Origin: Gammaproteobacteria bacterium 45_16_T64
GTDB lineage: Bacteria > Pseudomonadota > Gammaproteobacteria > Pseudomonadales > Ketobacteraceae
DNA length: 64,000 bases
Direction of reading: 5' to 3'
Assembly (NCBI GenBank): GCA_002162955.1
Contig: MABD01000012.1
Coordinates: 1 to 64,000, forward strand
The notes under the pieces were generated by a model. That model was not told where the DNA came from. It worked only from the letters and a program-made list of their open reading frames with translations, and made no database searches. The position numbers and the translations under genes are program-made. The first letter of the stretch is position 1. Each line of letters begins with the position of its first letter. Shown piece after piece: positions 20,868 through 31,088 of the stretch.

Positions 20868-22784
20868 AAGTTCAGGGTGACTCACATCATCCAATATACG
20901 CGTGAATGTTCTACGTATGTTAGAGACAGGGTGAGATAAAGGTAACACCCAAACGCTTTCACTTAAGCGCTTTGAAGTATCAATCGTATTGCTTAGTATT
21001 AACGTTGGCTGAGACCAGGATCGAAGCCTTGAGTCTAATTCAAGCTCTTCTAAGGGTGAAGCTGTTACTAACAAGTTAACTAACGCACTTGAATCCGCAC
21101 ACCAACTTACCCCCCAGGAGCAAAACTTATCTCTCAATGTACTAGGCATAGAAACTTCCTCTAGCAATCTGACCGTAACATTACCAGTGACCCCCTCGAC
21201 CTTAATCCCATCACTGCTACGTGGGATCTTTACTAGCGCCAAGCATCCATTGCCTTCCTCACTTTCTAATGAAAACGTCACACCAAGCATCGCACACAAC
21301 CGGGCAACTATATCCAAACCTAAACCAATCCCGCTTCGTTCAATACCCTTGTTAACTTGATAAAATGGTTCAGTTACATAGGAGAGGTCCTGTTTAGGAA
21401 TACCAACTCCGGTATCTATTATCCTTACATCGACCGTATTGTCACTGGCTGAAGTCGATATTGAGATTCCCCCTTCATTCGTGTTGTCAATGGCATTACT
21501 CAACAGGTTTCTGATCACTCGTCGCAACAGTGCTTTATCACTAAACACTTGCGTATCGCTATCTGACTGCATGGCAAGCTGCAAACCTTGTCTTTGGGTA
21601 AAGGGCCTGATTTCCTCTACGAGATCTTCCAACAACGTCATCAGACAAAAGGTCTCCTTAACCGCTAGCTGTTTTCCCGTTTCAAGCTGCTCATAGCTAA
21701 CCAATTGCTCAAAAAATTCATTGATAGATACCAGGCACAATTCTGCATGTTCCAAGCAGTTAGGATCATTATTTTCTTTAAGTTGGTTTATTGTGATCGA
21801 TAGTGCATTCACCGGTTGACGTAAATCGTGAACCGTACTCAACAATAGCTGGCTTTTGCTATTACTAAGTTGAAGCGCTAATCGCTTCTGAGTTCGAAGG
21901 TCCTCAACTTGGGATAGATAGCGAAAAATAAAGAAACTGACGCACATGCTAAGAAGAGACACGAGCAACATCCAACTAGCCCTCCACGGAAACTTGTAGA
22001 CTTCCTTTGGCGTGGCCGTGAGCTTCCAGTTCGCGTGCGGAAAATCAATAAACTCAGACTGAGTATAGCGACGTTCAGCGTGTAATTTCTCTCCCAGTAT
22101 ATTGTTAAGGTAATGGCCATCATCAGAGAGACTACTAACATGCAATCGATAATTCTGTAAAAAACGGTTTAACCTAATGCGCTGCTTAATTACATCCCAA
22201 TCCAGGACAACGGCTGTTTGCCCCCAGTACTTGTCGCCATTAACATATACTGGGGTTCTCGCGATTAGACCGCTCCCTCCCTGTACTAACTCAATCGGCC
22301 CCAATAGTATTGTGCTCTGATACTCTATGGCCTTTTCGAAGCCATTGATTTGGCGTTTATCAAAACGCAGTCCAATTGCATCCTCATTCCCTTGAAGTGG
22401 ATAAACCATAACTAACTCATGCCCCCTAATAAGACTTATATTACGCAAACATCTCGAGTGCTTAACTAAAGCTGCCGATAGTGAAGAAAATGTATCTTTC
22501 TCGATACCCCCTTCAACCGCAATATGGGCTTGGATACCATAAGTTAGATATATTGACTGATTTATTAGACCCTCCAATTCAATACGCAAATTACGTAAAT
22601 CTGTTTTAACCAGAGCATTCTGAGCGACAACCCCCTGACGCTCGACTCTTTCAATCAAGAGGTTAGCGGTCAAGAAAAAGGCCATACCAACGGAAACCGA
22701 AAAAACCAATACAAACCATGAACGGGTAACAATTGTGTCCATCAAACGCCGCACAGCCATCTCTCCATAATACATTACATACAT
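20859..22784 (-). CDS. CHASE-domain sensor histidine kinase with receiver-like C-terminus
   Basis: 641 residues. A first membrane helix (about 24-46) and a second (about 270-290) enclose an extracytoplasmic CHASE-like domain (with RGHELVMVYPLQGNEDAIG and LIARTPVYV). The phosphorylated histidine is H319 in STVHDLRQPVNALS, and the ATPase has NLLSNAIDNT, DTGVGIP and GIGLGLDIV boxes. About 115 residues follow the ATPase domain, sized like a receiver domain but with no obvious acidic pocket or phospho-acceptor, so it is probably a degenerate one. Convergent with the response regulator gene. The start could be any of several nearby ATGs. Confidence 0.88.
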   Translation of the reverse strand: MYVMYYGEMAVRRLMDTIVTRSWFVLVFSVSVGMAFFLTANLLIERVERQGVVAQNALVKTDLRNLRIELEGLINQSIYLTYGIQAHIAVEGGIEKDTFSSLSAALVKHSRCLRNISLIRGHELVMVYPLQGNEDAIGLRFDKRQINGFEKAIEYQSTILLGPIELVQGGSGLIARTPVYVNGDKYWGQTAVVLDWDVIKQRIRLNRFLQNYRLHVSSLSDDGHYLNNILGEKLHAERRYTQSEFIDFPHANWKLTATPKEVYKFPWRASWMLLVSLLSMCVSFFIFRYLSQVEDLRTQKRLALQLSNSKSQLLLSTVHDLRQPVNALSITINQLKENNDPNCLEHAELCLVSINEFFEQLVSYEQLETGKQLAVKETFCLMTLLEDLVEEIRPFTQRQGLQLAMQSDSDTQVFSDKALLRRVIRNLLSNAIDNTNEGGISISTSASDNTVDVRIIDTGVGIPKQDLSYVTEPFYQVNKGIERSGIGLGLDIVARLCAMLGVTFSLESEEGNGCLALVKIPRSSDGIKVEGVTGNVTVRLLEEVSMPSTLRDKFCSWGVSWCADSSALVNLLVTASPLEELELDSRLRSWSQPTLILSNTIDTSKRLSESVWVLPLSHPVSNIRRTFTRILDDVSHPELLE

Positions 22785-22796
22785 TTATCGCTATTG

Positions 22797-25700
22797 TTAT
22801 TCTAAATCGAATACGTACACACCAGTTTCAGGTCTCCTGCCATACACCACTAGCTTACTATCATTTTCAAATGGCTCAATGAACACAATACTACGAAACG
22901 CTAAGGGGTCTACAGGAAATTCCCCTCCAAGTGTACTGGGTACTATTGACCAGTCAACCTTCCATAATCCATCATCTTGAGATTCTGCTAACTTGAAAAC
23001 CCCTTGGCTAAATGCAAGTAGTAAACCCGTATCATCATCGATAAAATGCATAGGCGTTACTGATCCGCCATTATTAAGACCTAAGAACATAGTATCTGAG
23101 GAGGAGATCTCCTGTATGTAGGACAGGCTACCATCGATAGGATTTCTATCGAACAACATCAACCCTTGTGTGGACGACACAACTAAAAGAGTTCCAGCGT
23201 CATTTACCAAAGCTTCTTTAGGGAAAGCCAACAACCCAACGTTATCTTCATTATTCTGTATAACAAAGGACGCGTTAGCTCCACTACTACTATCAATTTC
23301 CGCTACGTAAACCGCGCCAGACGCCAAAATAAACATCTGTTTAGAATCGGGGCTGAACGTCACGTCTCTCCAACCACTTCCAGGCATTGAGAAATCGGCA
23401 TCTCTGATCCTATCGAGAAAAGTAAGTGAATCACCTGCCTTATTACGCAAAAATACAATCGCTGTTTCCCATGCGCCGATAGTGACTACCAACAACTTCC
23501 CATCTGGTGATAACACAATATCGCTAGCTTTTGTCAGAACACCAGGAGGCGCCCCTTCGAGATTGTCTAATTCATCATTATATTCGGCTACATGTAGGTA
23601 TCCCTGAGTGCTAGGATCCCATCTATATTGGTGAATACTATAATTATTCGATAAGTATTCATGGTGCAGTTCGAAATATTCCTTCTTATCCTTTGACACA
23701 GTGACATACTGGTGAGTATATGCCGACCGCATTTGCTTCCAGTTACCTTTCGAAATCGGCTGATTCGGAGAAACATCAAGGCTATATGATTGCAAATCAG
23801 GTGATGTATGGTTCCTTAACGCTAATTGATTATTTTCTAATAGCTGAATCCAGTTCTTTCCTGCTACAGAAATTATTAAATGGTCCAATCCACCGGAACC
23901 CGCCCGTATTCTGTCGGACTCGCTATATTCGTTATCACTCCAACTCACTGAATAGAAAGAACTGGCATAATGACTATCTGATCGTAACAAGAATAGCGCC
24001 TCACTATTACTATGCCATACCGATTGGGTATACGACGCATCGAACACAAGATTATTAGGAACTACACTATCGACATACCTATACACTTCCGTTTCGTCTA
24101 ACGAAAAACGTAACATAGAAGGGCCAATAACAAAGCTGTTTGTCTCTGGCATCGAGGTAATCCAAAAAGCGCTAAACCCTGGCGTACCATCGACTCCTTG
24201 CTCTATTTTCTGCTGTAGTTCTAAGTCACCATCAGCATCAATACTATAAGTAGACAGTGCATGGTAGCCATCCGCGACAAGAAAGAGATCACCACCTAGG
24301 TGCCCTATGGCTTGATGCTGATTTTTACCTTCAATTTTGTCAGCCAACACCAGTGTCTCTTCAGCGTCATCGATTTTGTAGCTCTCGATTCCACTTGCTT
24401 TTGCCAAAACGATACTATTACCATCTTCAGTAAATTCGCCACCGAAAATCCTATCCCCTCCACCAGCTGATATCCAATATTCACTCCACGATTCTGCGCC
24501 AGATGATTGCTTTAGGAGAGTATATACGTGCGCCGAAATACCATTTGTTGCGGTACAGAATATTCGTTTTCCAGATGCGGATATATTCAAGAGATGACAA
24601 TTCTTGGGAGCAACAGTGCCCCGAAAGCTCAATTCTCCAGTTTCTACATCTCGATCATAGGATAATAGGTATTGTGATCCTAAGTAGAGGCGATCCCCAG
24701 AGGGGCTATACTTCGCAATACGTGAGTATCCTTTTTCAACGGGTATAGTCTTGTCAAATCTAACATCACCAGTATTAGGGTTTCGACGGTACGTCTGAAT
24801 ATTATACGTATCAGCAATGACAACTTGATCGCCCGCAGGACTAATAGCAATGTCTTTTGCCAAGTCAGGGATAGGCAAGCCATTCTGGCCATCCAATACA
24901 TGAGAGACCATTCTTGGATAAACGATTTCAGTTATTCCATACCCTCGAACAGAGAACCAGCCTTGAGTTACATTGTTTTCTGTAATGACCTCCAGTCGCC
25001 CTACATATTGACCTTCGACCAACGGATTAAACGTAAGTAAATATTGCCTCTTCGAATCGCCCTCTATTATGTCGCCAGAATTAAAATCAGGAACATTGAA
25101 ACCCTCAGGCAATAATAAATCAGACACCACGACTGGCTCTACTCCAACATTTTCTATGCTGAACACCAAGTCCTTGGTGCTAGAAATGGGTATATGCCCA
25201 AAGTCCAGCGACTGTGATATACGTAACCCAGTAATGCTAGGGTTATAGGGATACCCACTTGCAACGGAAGACAGAGGAGAGACAACATCCCCCCTAAATG
25301 CCTCCACCGCGTAAAAATACATACGTTCATTCAATAAGTCAGATATAGATAGAGTATTGGCAGTGATCTCTGCGATCAACAGAGCACTTTCTTTACTAAA
25401 ATTCACTCCCCGACCCTGGTACACCCGATAACCCACAGCACCTTCGACCTTGTGCCAATCCAATGCTATTTGTTTATCTGCTGAATTCGCAATTAGATTA
25501 ATTGGTTTTTCAAGCACGGTTGTATCATCAAAATCATGTAATGCTATCTGACGATCGCCTTGGAGGTAGTTTGCATTCTCAACATTGGATATAACAAGAT
25601 GAAAGTGCTCCTTTTCTTCATCTAGACCATCTCCATAAACCGGTACCAATATAGTTACCACATTATTACCTGCTTCTATTGTTACACTGCCCTGCATACT

Positions 25701-27857
25701 ACCAAAATCAATACCTTCCTCTGCAAGATCTCCTGCTAGAGAAAGTACATTGTATTCGATGGTAATATCTTCCCGAGCGATACGATCTATTTGAAAGCTA
25801 ACCAATAGGAATGACTCACCCTCTTTGGGTTCATTCGCCTCACCGATATTTACAATCAACGTAGGTTCCTCTTCGCAAAAAACAACGCTGCTGCGAACAC
25901 TATTCAACGGGCAGATATCAACGCTATCAGATATATGATCGTTATCACTATCTTCATCCCAAGGGTAAGTTGCCAATAGTAATGGCGTTAATATTTCTAC
26001 GCCATTAGGTATGCCATCCCCGTCACTATCTGCATCAGGCAATAATAGACTTTCTTCGGACAGTATTTGCGTAAGACCTTCATCAAAGAGCATCAAACGC
26101 CCCCTATAACGCTCTTCCTCTACCTTCGCCAAGATCTTCTGTAAGTACAGGACACTATCAACAGGCTGGTCTTTGATATCATGCATTGTGTCCAATATTA
26201 TATTCTTGAGAGGCAACAGAACATCACCTTCAAGTAGAGACACAATATCTTGCGCTACGTCCCACAAATTACGTTTTTCTCGTGATGATAACGTATCCAT
26301 CAACTCACGTATCCTTTGCTGCTGGATTAAGCTTAGCTCCCTAAAATCAACAATTTCCCCATCGGCGTTAAAGCCTAATTCTTGTTGGATCAAAGACTGT
26401 AGAATATCAACATACAACCCATCGTATAATCCAATAGAATCATTCCCCCTAATAACAAGGTTATTTTTGAGATGTTCAATATATAAGGCTTTCCACTCTT
26501 TTGCTGTTTCCCAAATCTCCACTGGAACAAAGTTATCAGGGGTTATATCACGATTCCCCGGATACAGTTTTCGATGATACTGACGTTGCATCGCATCCCC
26601 ACTGTCCGTAGTCAACAGTGCATCTGTCGCAATATCAACGATGTGAATTTTTGATCCAGGCGTACGGATCGATATTCGTTGCTCATTATCACGAAGGGAA
26701 GAAAAGCTAGATTTCTTAACACCGGAATGTATATCTTCAGGGTTCACATCAGCCCAAACTAGCTGATTTTCAGTCAACAGTGTACCACTCCTATAGAGCA
26801 CATCCCCCGTTAACGATAATGCCGTAACCTCTCCATTCCAGGAGAGAACCTTATCTTCAGTTTTTTGGTGTAAATCATGAATGTATTCGACGGCATACAA
26901 ACGATCAGCCACCGGACGATCTTTAAAGGATAGCAATAGCCGGTTGTATTGCTCTGACCCCTCGGGTGGCAATATGCCGACACCATCGTTACTTGCCAAA
27001 GACGTCACTAGATCGTAAGGATTGGTACCCCTCCATATTTCATCCGTATTACTCCAACCATCACTATCCGAATCAACGGGTAACCTATCCTTATCACCCG
27101 ATTCTGATCGTAACCATTGGTCAAAATCCGCCCACCCATCGCCGTTGATATCTGCTTGCCAATTACTCTCTAGCGGATCTAATCCTACTGCCAGTTCAAC
27201 AACATCAGGCAATCCGTCTTCATCTGTATCCCGCTGTGGGCCATCTGGATGAGCGCTACTTATCATATAGGTCTCATCTAATTGACCTAATGTAATCACT
27301 TCATTTCCCGTTTGCGCCGTTAGGGTCCAAACGACTCGAGACTTGCCATCATGAATCAGGTAAAGTTCATCGCCGAGTACTCCGTCTACTATTGTAGAGG
27401 TATGATCAAAACGCAGGACTCGATTTTCAGTTCCATCAATCTCAATGGACAGGGTTAGTTCCTTATAACTATTTAACAGCCCGCCATCTACTGATACCGT
27501 AATTCTAATGGTTTCACTAAATTCCCCACTCTCTGGATATACTGTCAGCGGAACCCTACCTACATCCTTACCTATGACCTGCTGCGCTTCGTTAAGGCCA
27601 ACCAAACTAAGCGGCGCGAGACGTGAGGAACCAACAACAGAACTTCTTACCACATGATTAACCAATGCTTGTTGATTTGCCCCGAGTTCAAATTCAACAT
27701 CAAGGAAATCATCCAGCCAACTATCATAGCTAAATGAGGTCACATTATTGTGTTCGTCTACCAACCATAGATTGGCGTTACGCCCATCAAACACAGCGCT
27801 TCCATAACACATTTCACAGAGCAACATCAGTCCAGAAAAAAGAAATCCATATCTCAT
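22797..27857 (-). CDS. Giant exported calcium-binding/beta-propeller protein (third gene of operon)
   Basis: About 1686 residues from the ATG at 27857, which has GGAGG seven nt upstream and begins a signal peptide (MRYGFLFSGLMLL); the frame is open farther up but only through the end of the preceding gene. Thrombospondin type 3-like calcium loops occur near 210-275 and 607-650 (DTDEDGLPDVVE, DSDSDGWSNTDE, DADSDGDGIPN). They are followed by a Calx-beta domain (~660-775), a fibronectin III-like domain (~782-870) and an ASPM/SPD-2/Hydin-like Ig domain (~872-975). The last ~700 residues look like a lactonase-type beta-propeller with recurring SPDGKLLVVT and FSPDSKQMFIL blades. Function unknown; likely secreted or surface bound. 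Confidence 0.75.
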   Translation of the reverse strand: MRYGFLFSGLMLLCEMCYGSAVFDGRNANLWLVDEHNNVTSFSYDSWLDDFLDVEFELGANQQALVNHVVRSSVVGSSRLAPLSLVGLNEAQQVIGKDVGRVPLTVYPESGEFSETIRITVSVDGGLLNSYKELTLSIEIDGTENRVLRFDHTSTIVDGVLGDELYLIHDGKSRVVWTLTAQTGNEVITLGQLDETYMISSAHPDGPQRDTDEDGLPDVVELAVGLDPLESNWQADINGDGWADFDQWLRSESGDKDRLPVDSDSDGWSNTDEIWRGTNPYDLVTSLASNDGVGILPPEGSEQYNRLLLSFKDRPVADRLYAVEYIHDLHQKTEDKVLSWNGEVTALSLTGDVLYRSGTLLTENQLVWADVNPEDIHSGVKKSSFSSLRDNEQRISIRTPGSKIHIVDIATDALLTTDSGDAMQRQYHRKLYPGNRDITPDNFVPVEIWETAKEWKALYIEHLKNNLVIRGNDSIGLYDGLYVDILQSLIQQELGFNADGEIVDFRELSLIQQQRIRELMDTLSSREKRNLWDVAQDIVSLLEGDVLLPLKNIILDTMHDIKDQPVDSVLYLQKILAKVEEERYRGRLMLFDEGLTQILSEESLLLPDADSDGDGIPNGVEILTPLLLATYPWDEDSDNDHISDSVDICPLNSVRSSVVFCEEEPTLIVNIGEANEPKEGESFLLVSFQIDRIAREDITIEYNVLSLAGDLAEEGIDFGSMQGSVTIEAGNNVVTILVPVYGDGLDEEKEHFHLVISNVENANYLQGDRQIALHDFDDTTVLEKPINLIANSADKQIALDWHKVEGAVGYRVYQGRGVNFSKESALLIAEITANTLSISDLLNERMYFYAVEAFRGDVVSPLSSVASGYPYNPSITGLRISQSLDFGHIPISSTKDLVFSIENVGVEPVVVSDLLLPEGFNVPDFNSGDIIEGDSKRQYLLTFNPLVEGQYVGRLEVITENNVTQGWFSVRGYGITEIVYPRMVSHVLDGQNGLPIPDLAKDIAISPAGDQVVIADTYNIQTYRRNPNTGDVRFDKTIPVEKGYSRIAKYSPSGDRLYLGSQYLLSYDRDVETGELSFRGTVAPKNCHLLNISASGKRIFCTATNGISAHVYTLLKQSSGAESWSEYWISAGGGDRIFGGEFTEDGNSIVLAKASGIESYKIDDAEETLVLADKIEGKNQHQAIGHLGGDLFLVADGYHALSTYSIDADGDLELQQKIEQGVDGTPGFSAFWITSMPETNSFVIGPSMLRFSLDETEVYRYVDSVVPNNLVFDASYTQSVWHSNSEALFLLRSDSHYASSFYSVSWSDNEYSESDRIRAGSGGLDHLIISVAGKNWIQLLENNQLALRNHTSPDLQSYSLDVSPNQPISKGNWKQMRSAYTHQYVTVSKDKKEYFELHHEYLSNNYSIHQYRWDPSTQGYLHVAEYNDELDNLEGAPPGVLTKASDIVLSPDGKLLVVTIGAWETAIVFLRNKAGDSLTFLDRIRDADFSMPGSGWRDVTFSPDSKQMFILASGAVYVAEIDSSSGANASFVIQNNEDNVGLLAFPKEALVNDAGTLLVVSSTQGLMLFDRNPIDGSLSYIQEISSSDTMFLGLNNGGSVTPMHFIDDDTGLLLAFSQGVFKLAESQDDGLWKVDWSIVPSTLGGEFPVDPLAFRSIVFIEPFENDSKLVVYGRRPETGVYVFDLE

Positions 27858-27858
27858 A

Positions 27859-30800
27859 TTATTCGCCTCCTGCTTGTACACCTGGCGATACCCATTCGGA
27901 GATACGCCATGATGAGATTGCATGGTTGTCGTTAAATTGCACCATTTGATAGCGGTAGTCATACCCGTTTATATATGGGTAGTGATCCCGATAAGCCAAT
28001 TGCCAGTCACTCTCGTACTTATCGTCACTATAACGCTTACGATAGAACACAAAATTATTGTCCCTAAAGTGGTAACGAAGGTTTTCACCGAATTTGCTGG
28101 AAGCTTCCCAATCTAACGTCTTTTTCAGGGGGCTTACCTGAATCCATAAACCTTTTTTTCCACTAGAAGCTCTAGCCTGTCGATACAGCATAAACGGAGA
28201 AGCTAAGGAATTATCGAAACGCGTTTTTCCCGCTAAACCACAATGAAACTCAGTAAAAAATAATTGACTAAAATCAACCGTATTATCTACCCCCAGGGAA
28301 TACTCGCATAACGGATTACCTAGAGAGAACATCCCTTGTAGCTCATTAAAGTGTATTAACACCGACTGTTTATCTACTTCCTGACCCTGCTCCTCCGTCA
28401 CATAATCTCTTGCCAATTCCACCGTGAGTGGCTCCTCAGCAGGCAAAGGGGCAACTTTCGGCCAAGGTAAATACTCTACTTCATTAGGACCCGTGAGCCT
28501 TCGCGTTTTACATAGGCTACTACTCCACTCTGAATAACGAGCCCCCCCTTCAACTTGTGCGCCGATTGCAATTGCCCGTATACACCATTGGTCACGACCA
28601 TCCAATAGTGCGTGAATATTCGTAGACTGGTCACTAAAAAGCCTCCCAGATTCCAAACCGTCGTTTGCAAACGATAGAATCTGTGTATCACTACTAGACA
28701 CATCAGAACGTATTTCTATCAGCGTACTCGCCGTTAACTGCAATGGAGTACGCCAACTAAACCGCAACGTCTCGTCTTCCACTGCTAGCGATAAGATCTG
28801 AGGTGGACTCAATGGGTTATTATCGATCGCTAACGTACAAGGTACATCGGCAGGGGCAGATGCATTACTGCTTGGATCACGCGCTACAGCAGTACCACAA
28901 ACAAAACCATGCTCGACACCAAAAATTAGTGTGCCAGGCGTATCAGTCCCACATGAGGTATGAAGCAGCGTATTTCTTCCAGCGATCGTATCGTAATACT
29001 CCAAGCAGGATTCATCGTCTATCGCCCGTAAGGTAACTGTCACAGGACCTTCTATTACGTCTCCGCTTTCAACTGCTTCTTCTTCTACACAAGCCTTTTG
29101 AGATAATTGCCATGCACCAGATTTACAGATATCCATACCGGCGGGAATATCCACTTCACAGTACGCTTTGTTTATGTCCTTTTTGTCTTTTGAGTACACT
29201 AACTGACGTAGAACATCATCAAGTCCACGCACGCCCCAAAAACTATCTATCTGGCCTGGTGATAAACATAGCCTCGACACCGGGGACCCAAAATCTTCTG
29301 GATTCATTCCACCAGATTGATTATCCCCCTCGAGCAATACAATACTTCCCCCTCCAACCGAATCAGTAAAGCTCCAATTAGGTTGACTGCGATTGATCTC
29401 ATCGATTTGACAACAGTTTCCTGCTACCGTCCTCGTAACGTTAACACTAGGAGATGGTGGCGCAGTGAGGTCGGGCACAAGTACTCTAATCGGCCGACTT
29501 GGCAAACTATATTTCCCGTCAGCGGTATAACTTGCGATACGATACCAATAATACGATCCCACCATAAGATCGCTATCTTGATCAGTAAACACTTTCCTTT
29601 CGACAGTACCAGATTGATCCGCGATTTGTGGATCTAACACTCGATAATCTGATTGCCCTAACGGCTGTATCGATCCATTACACTGGCTCTTCTCAGCGTA
29701 TTCTTTAGCATCAGATACTCCATCACCATCGCTATCTTTAAAACCTCTTGCCTCGGAAAACGTGTTAAAACGGTATAATTGATAGCCTTCAATATCCACC
29801 CGTGCTGTGAATGCTCTCTCGCATTGCTGTTGTTCCGTGCGTGTAAATTCTACAAACCCGGTTTGCGCAGCATCACTTTTATTACACACTGCTATGTCCG
29901 GATTGTGTACAACAAAGTTTTTGACGTTGACGCTATCCCACGATAGCTGTATCCCACCCTCAGGCATGGAATTGTACGCACTCTCTATATTCCAAGGCGT
30001 TACTGGCGGTAAACTTCGAGGGATTTGTACAACAACAGATTCAGACTCTCCGTAGTGCCCCGCAAAATCACGACCAACCACATAGTAGGTTCTACGATCT
30101 CCAGGTCGCAGTCCAGCGAAGGATAAGCGATCTCTTGCTTCGATAAACTCAGGGGTATCTGTACCATCGCCATCTAACATAAGTAACGTATCATTAACTT
30201 TCTCAAGCCCTTCGAAAACAATCTCGCCGCGCCCATTGTGCATCAATACTTTAGCTTCAGCGGCAAAATCCCTCTCCACCGGTGAATTACCTTGATCCAC
30301 CATAGAACGGTATATCTCATACCCCGCTAACTGAATATTGTTTGATGCTCTATCAGTGATTGTTTCACCCGCTGCCAGCCAATCTAGAGCAACAGTAAAA
30401 TGATCTTTGGTTGAATCGCAACTATCTGCAATAGGCAACTGACGTAAATTTCTCACTTTTAGAACGCTGTGCTCTTCACCGGTATTAACCGTCGTCTTTC
30501 CAATAAGTGCATCTTTTTTACCTTCTCCAATTGCGTAAAGTCGGTATTCATACTCACGACCTTTTTCAATATCCCGATCTAGGTAAGCCCGATTTCGCAC
30601 GCGAGCAATATTCACGTTTTGTCGTGAAGCAAAGTGCGACCAAAATACATCCTGATCTAAGCGACGAATAAGTTCTTGTCCATAGGCACTGACGTCAAAA
30701 TCCAAAGCGTCACTCACTAACTCGTGTTGCATTTCAGATAAAGAAAGCTCCTTTAGCATCGTTATCAATTGTAACAATCGTTGTTGCTGACCTTGTTCTG

Positions 30801-31077
30801 AGAATATCTGAACTATCTCTGCATCGTCCTTATAACCTGTCACTGGCCATTGGCCCAGGACCTCTCCGTCTTTGGTTAATCGGATTTCCTCAATATCTTC
30901 TGGTAAGGCCCCCTCCAGTATGTCCCACCGTAAATGTACTGCACCTTGTTCTTGACCCAATTTTGATGCAGCACCAAGCGCCCCAGGTTTTGCAATAAAA
31001 TAGAACTGACTACTAGCAATGCCTTGTAAAGGCAACCACAACCCAAAGAATACAACAACTAACAATAACCGACTCAT
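27859..31077 (-). CDS. Giant exported fibronectin III-like protein (second gene of operon)
   Basis: About 1072 residues from the ATG at 31077, chosen because AGGGA precedes it and it begins a clean signal peptide (MSRLLLVVVFFGLWLPLQG). Several fibronectin III-like stretches are visible (EYEYRLYAIGEG, YYWYRIASYTADGKYSLPSR), with one calcium-type loop DSDGDGVSDAKEY near residue 450 and many cysteines, suggesting disulphides. It ends one base before the start of the next gene and begins 11 nt after the previous one stops, so it is in an operon with both. No enzymatic motif was recognised. Confidence 0.7.
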   Translation of the reverse strand: MSRLLLVVVFFGLWLPLQGIASSQFYFIAKPGALGAASKLGQEQGAVHLRWDILEGALPEDIEEIRLTKDGEVLGQWPVTGYKDDAEIVQIFSEQGQQQRLLQLITMLKELSLSEMQHELVSDALDFDVSAYGQELIRRLDQDVFWSHFASRQNVNIARVRNRAYLDRDIEKGREYEYRLYAIGEGKKDALIGKTTVNTGEEHSVLKVRNLRQLPIADSCDSTKDHFTVALDWLAAGETITDRASNNIQLAGYEIYRSMVDQGNSPVERDFAAEAKVLMHNGRGEIVFEGLEKVNDTLLMLDGDGTDTPEFIEARDRLSFAGLRPGDRRTYYVVGRDFAGHYGESESVVVQIPRSLPPVTPWNIESAYNSMPEGGIQLSWDSVNVKNFVVHNPDIAVCNKSDAAQTGFVEFTRTEQQQCERAFTARVDIEGYQLYRFNTFSEARGFKDSDGDGVSDAKEYAEKSQCNGSIQPLGQSDYRVLDPQIADQSGTVERKVFTDQDSDLMVGSYYWYRIASYTADGKYSLPSRPIRVLVPDLTAPPSPSVNVTRTVAGNCCQIDEINRSQPNWSFTDSVGGGSIVLLEGDNQSGGMNPEDFGSPVSRLCLSPGQIDSFWGVRGLDDVLRQLVYSKDKKDINKAYCEVDIPAGMDICKSGAWQLSQKACVEEEAVESGDVIEGPVTVTLRAIDDESCLEYYDTIAGRNTLLHTSCGTDTPGTLIFGVEHGFVCGTAVARDPSSNASAPADVPCTLAIDNNPLSPPQILSLAVEDETLRFSWRTPLQLTASTLIEIRSDVSSSDTQILSFANDGLESGRLFSDQSTNIHALLDGRDQWCIRAIAIGAQVEGGARYSEWSSSLCKTRRLTGPNEVEYLPWPKVAPLPAEEPLTVELARDYVTEEQGQEVDKQSVLIHFNELQGMFSLGNPLCEYSLGVDNTVDFSQLFFTEFHCGLAGKTRFDNSLASPFMLYRQARASSGKKGLWIQVSPLKKTLDWEASSKFGENLRYHFRDNNFVFYRKRYSDDKYESDWQLAYRDHYPYINGYDYRYQMVQFNDNHAISSWRISEWVSPGVQAGGE

Positions 31078-31088
31078 ACGAACAATCC

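Noticed and set aside
29317-29637. Plus-strand frames opposite the giant-protein genes (29317-29637 and several like it)
   Set aside because: No start signals and no recognisable protein features; they mirror codon bias of the large minus-strand genes.
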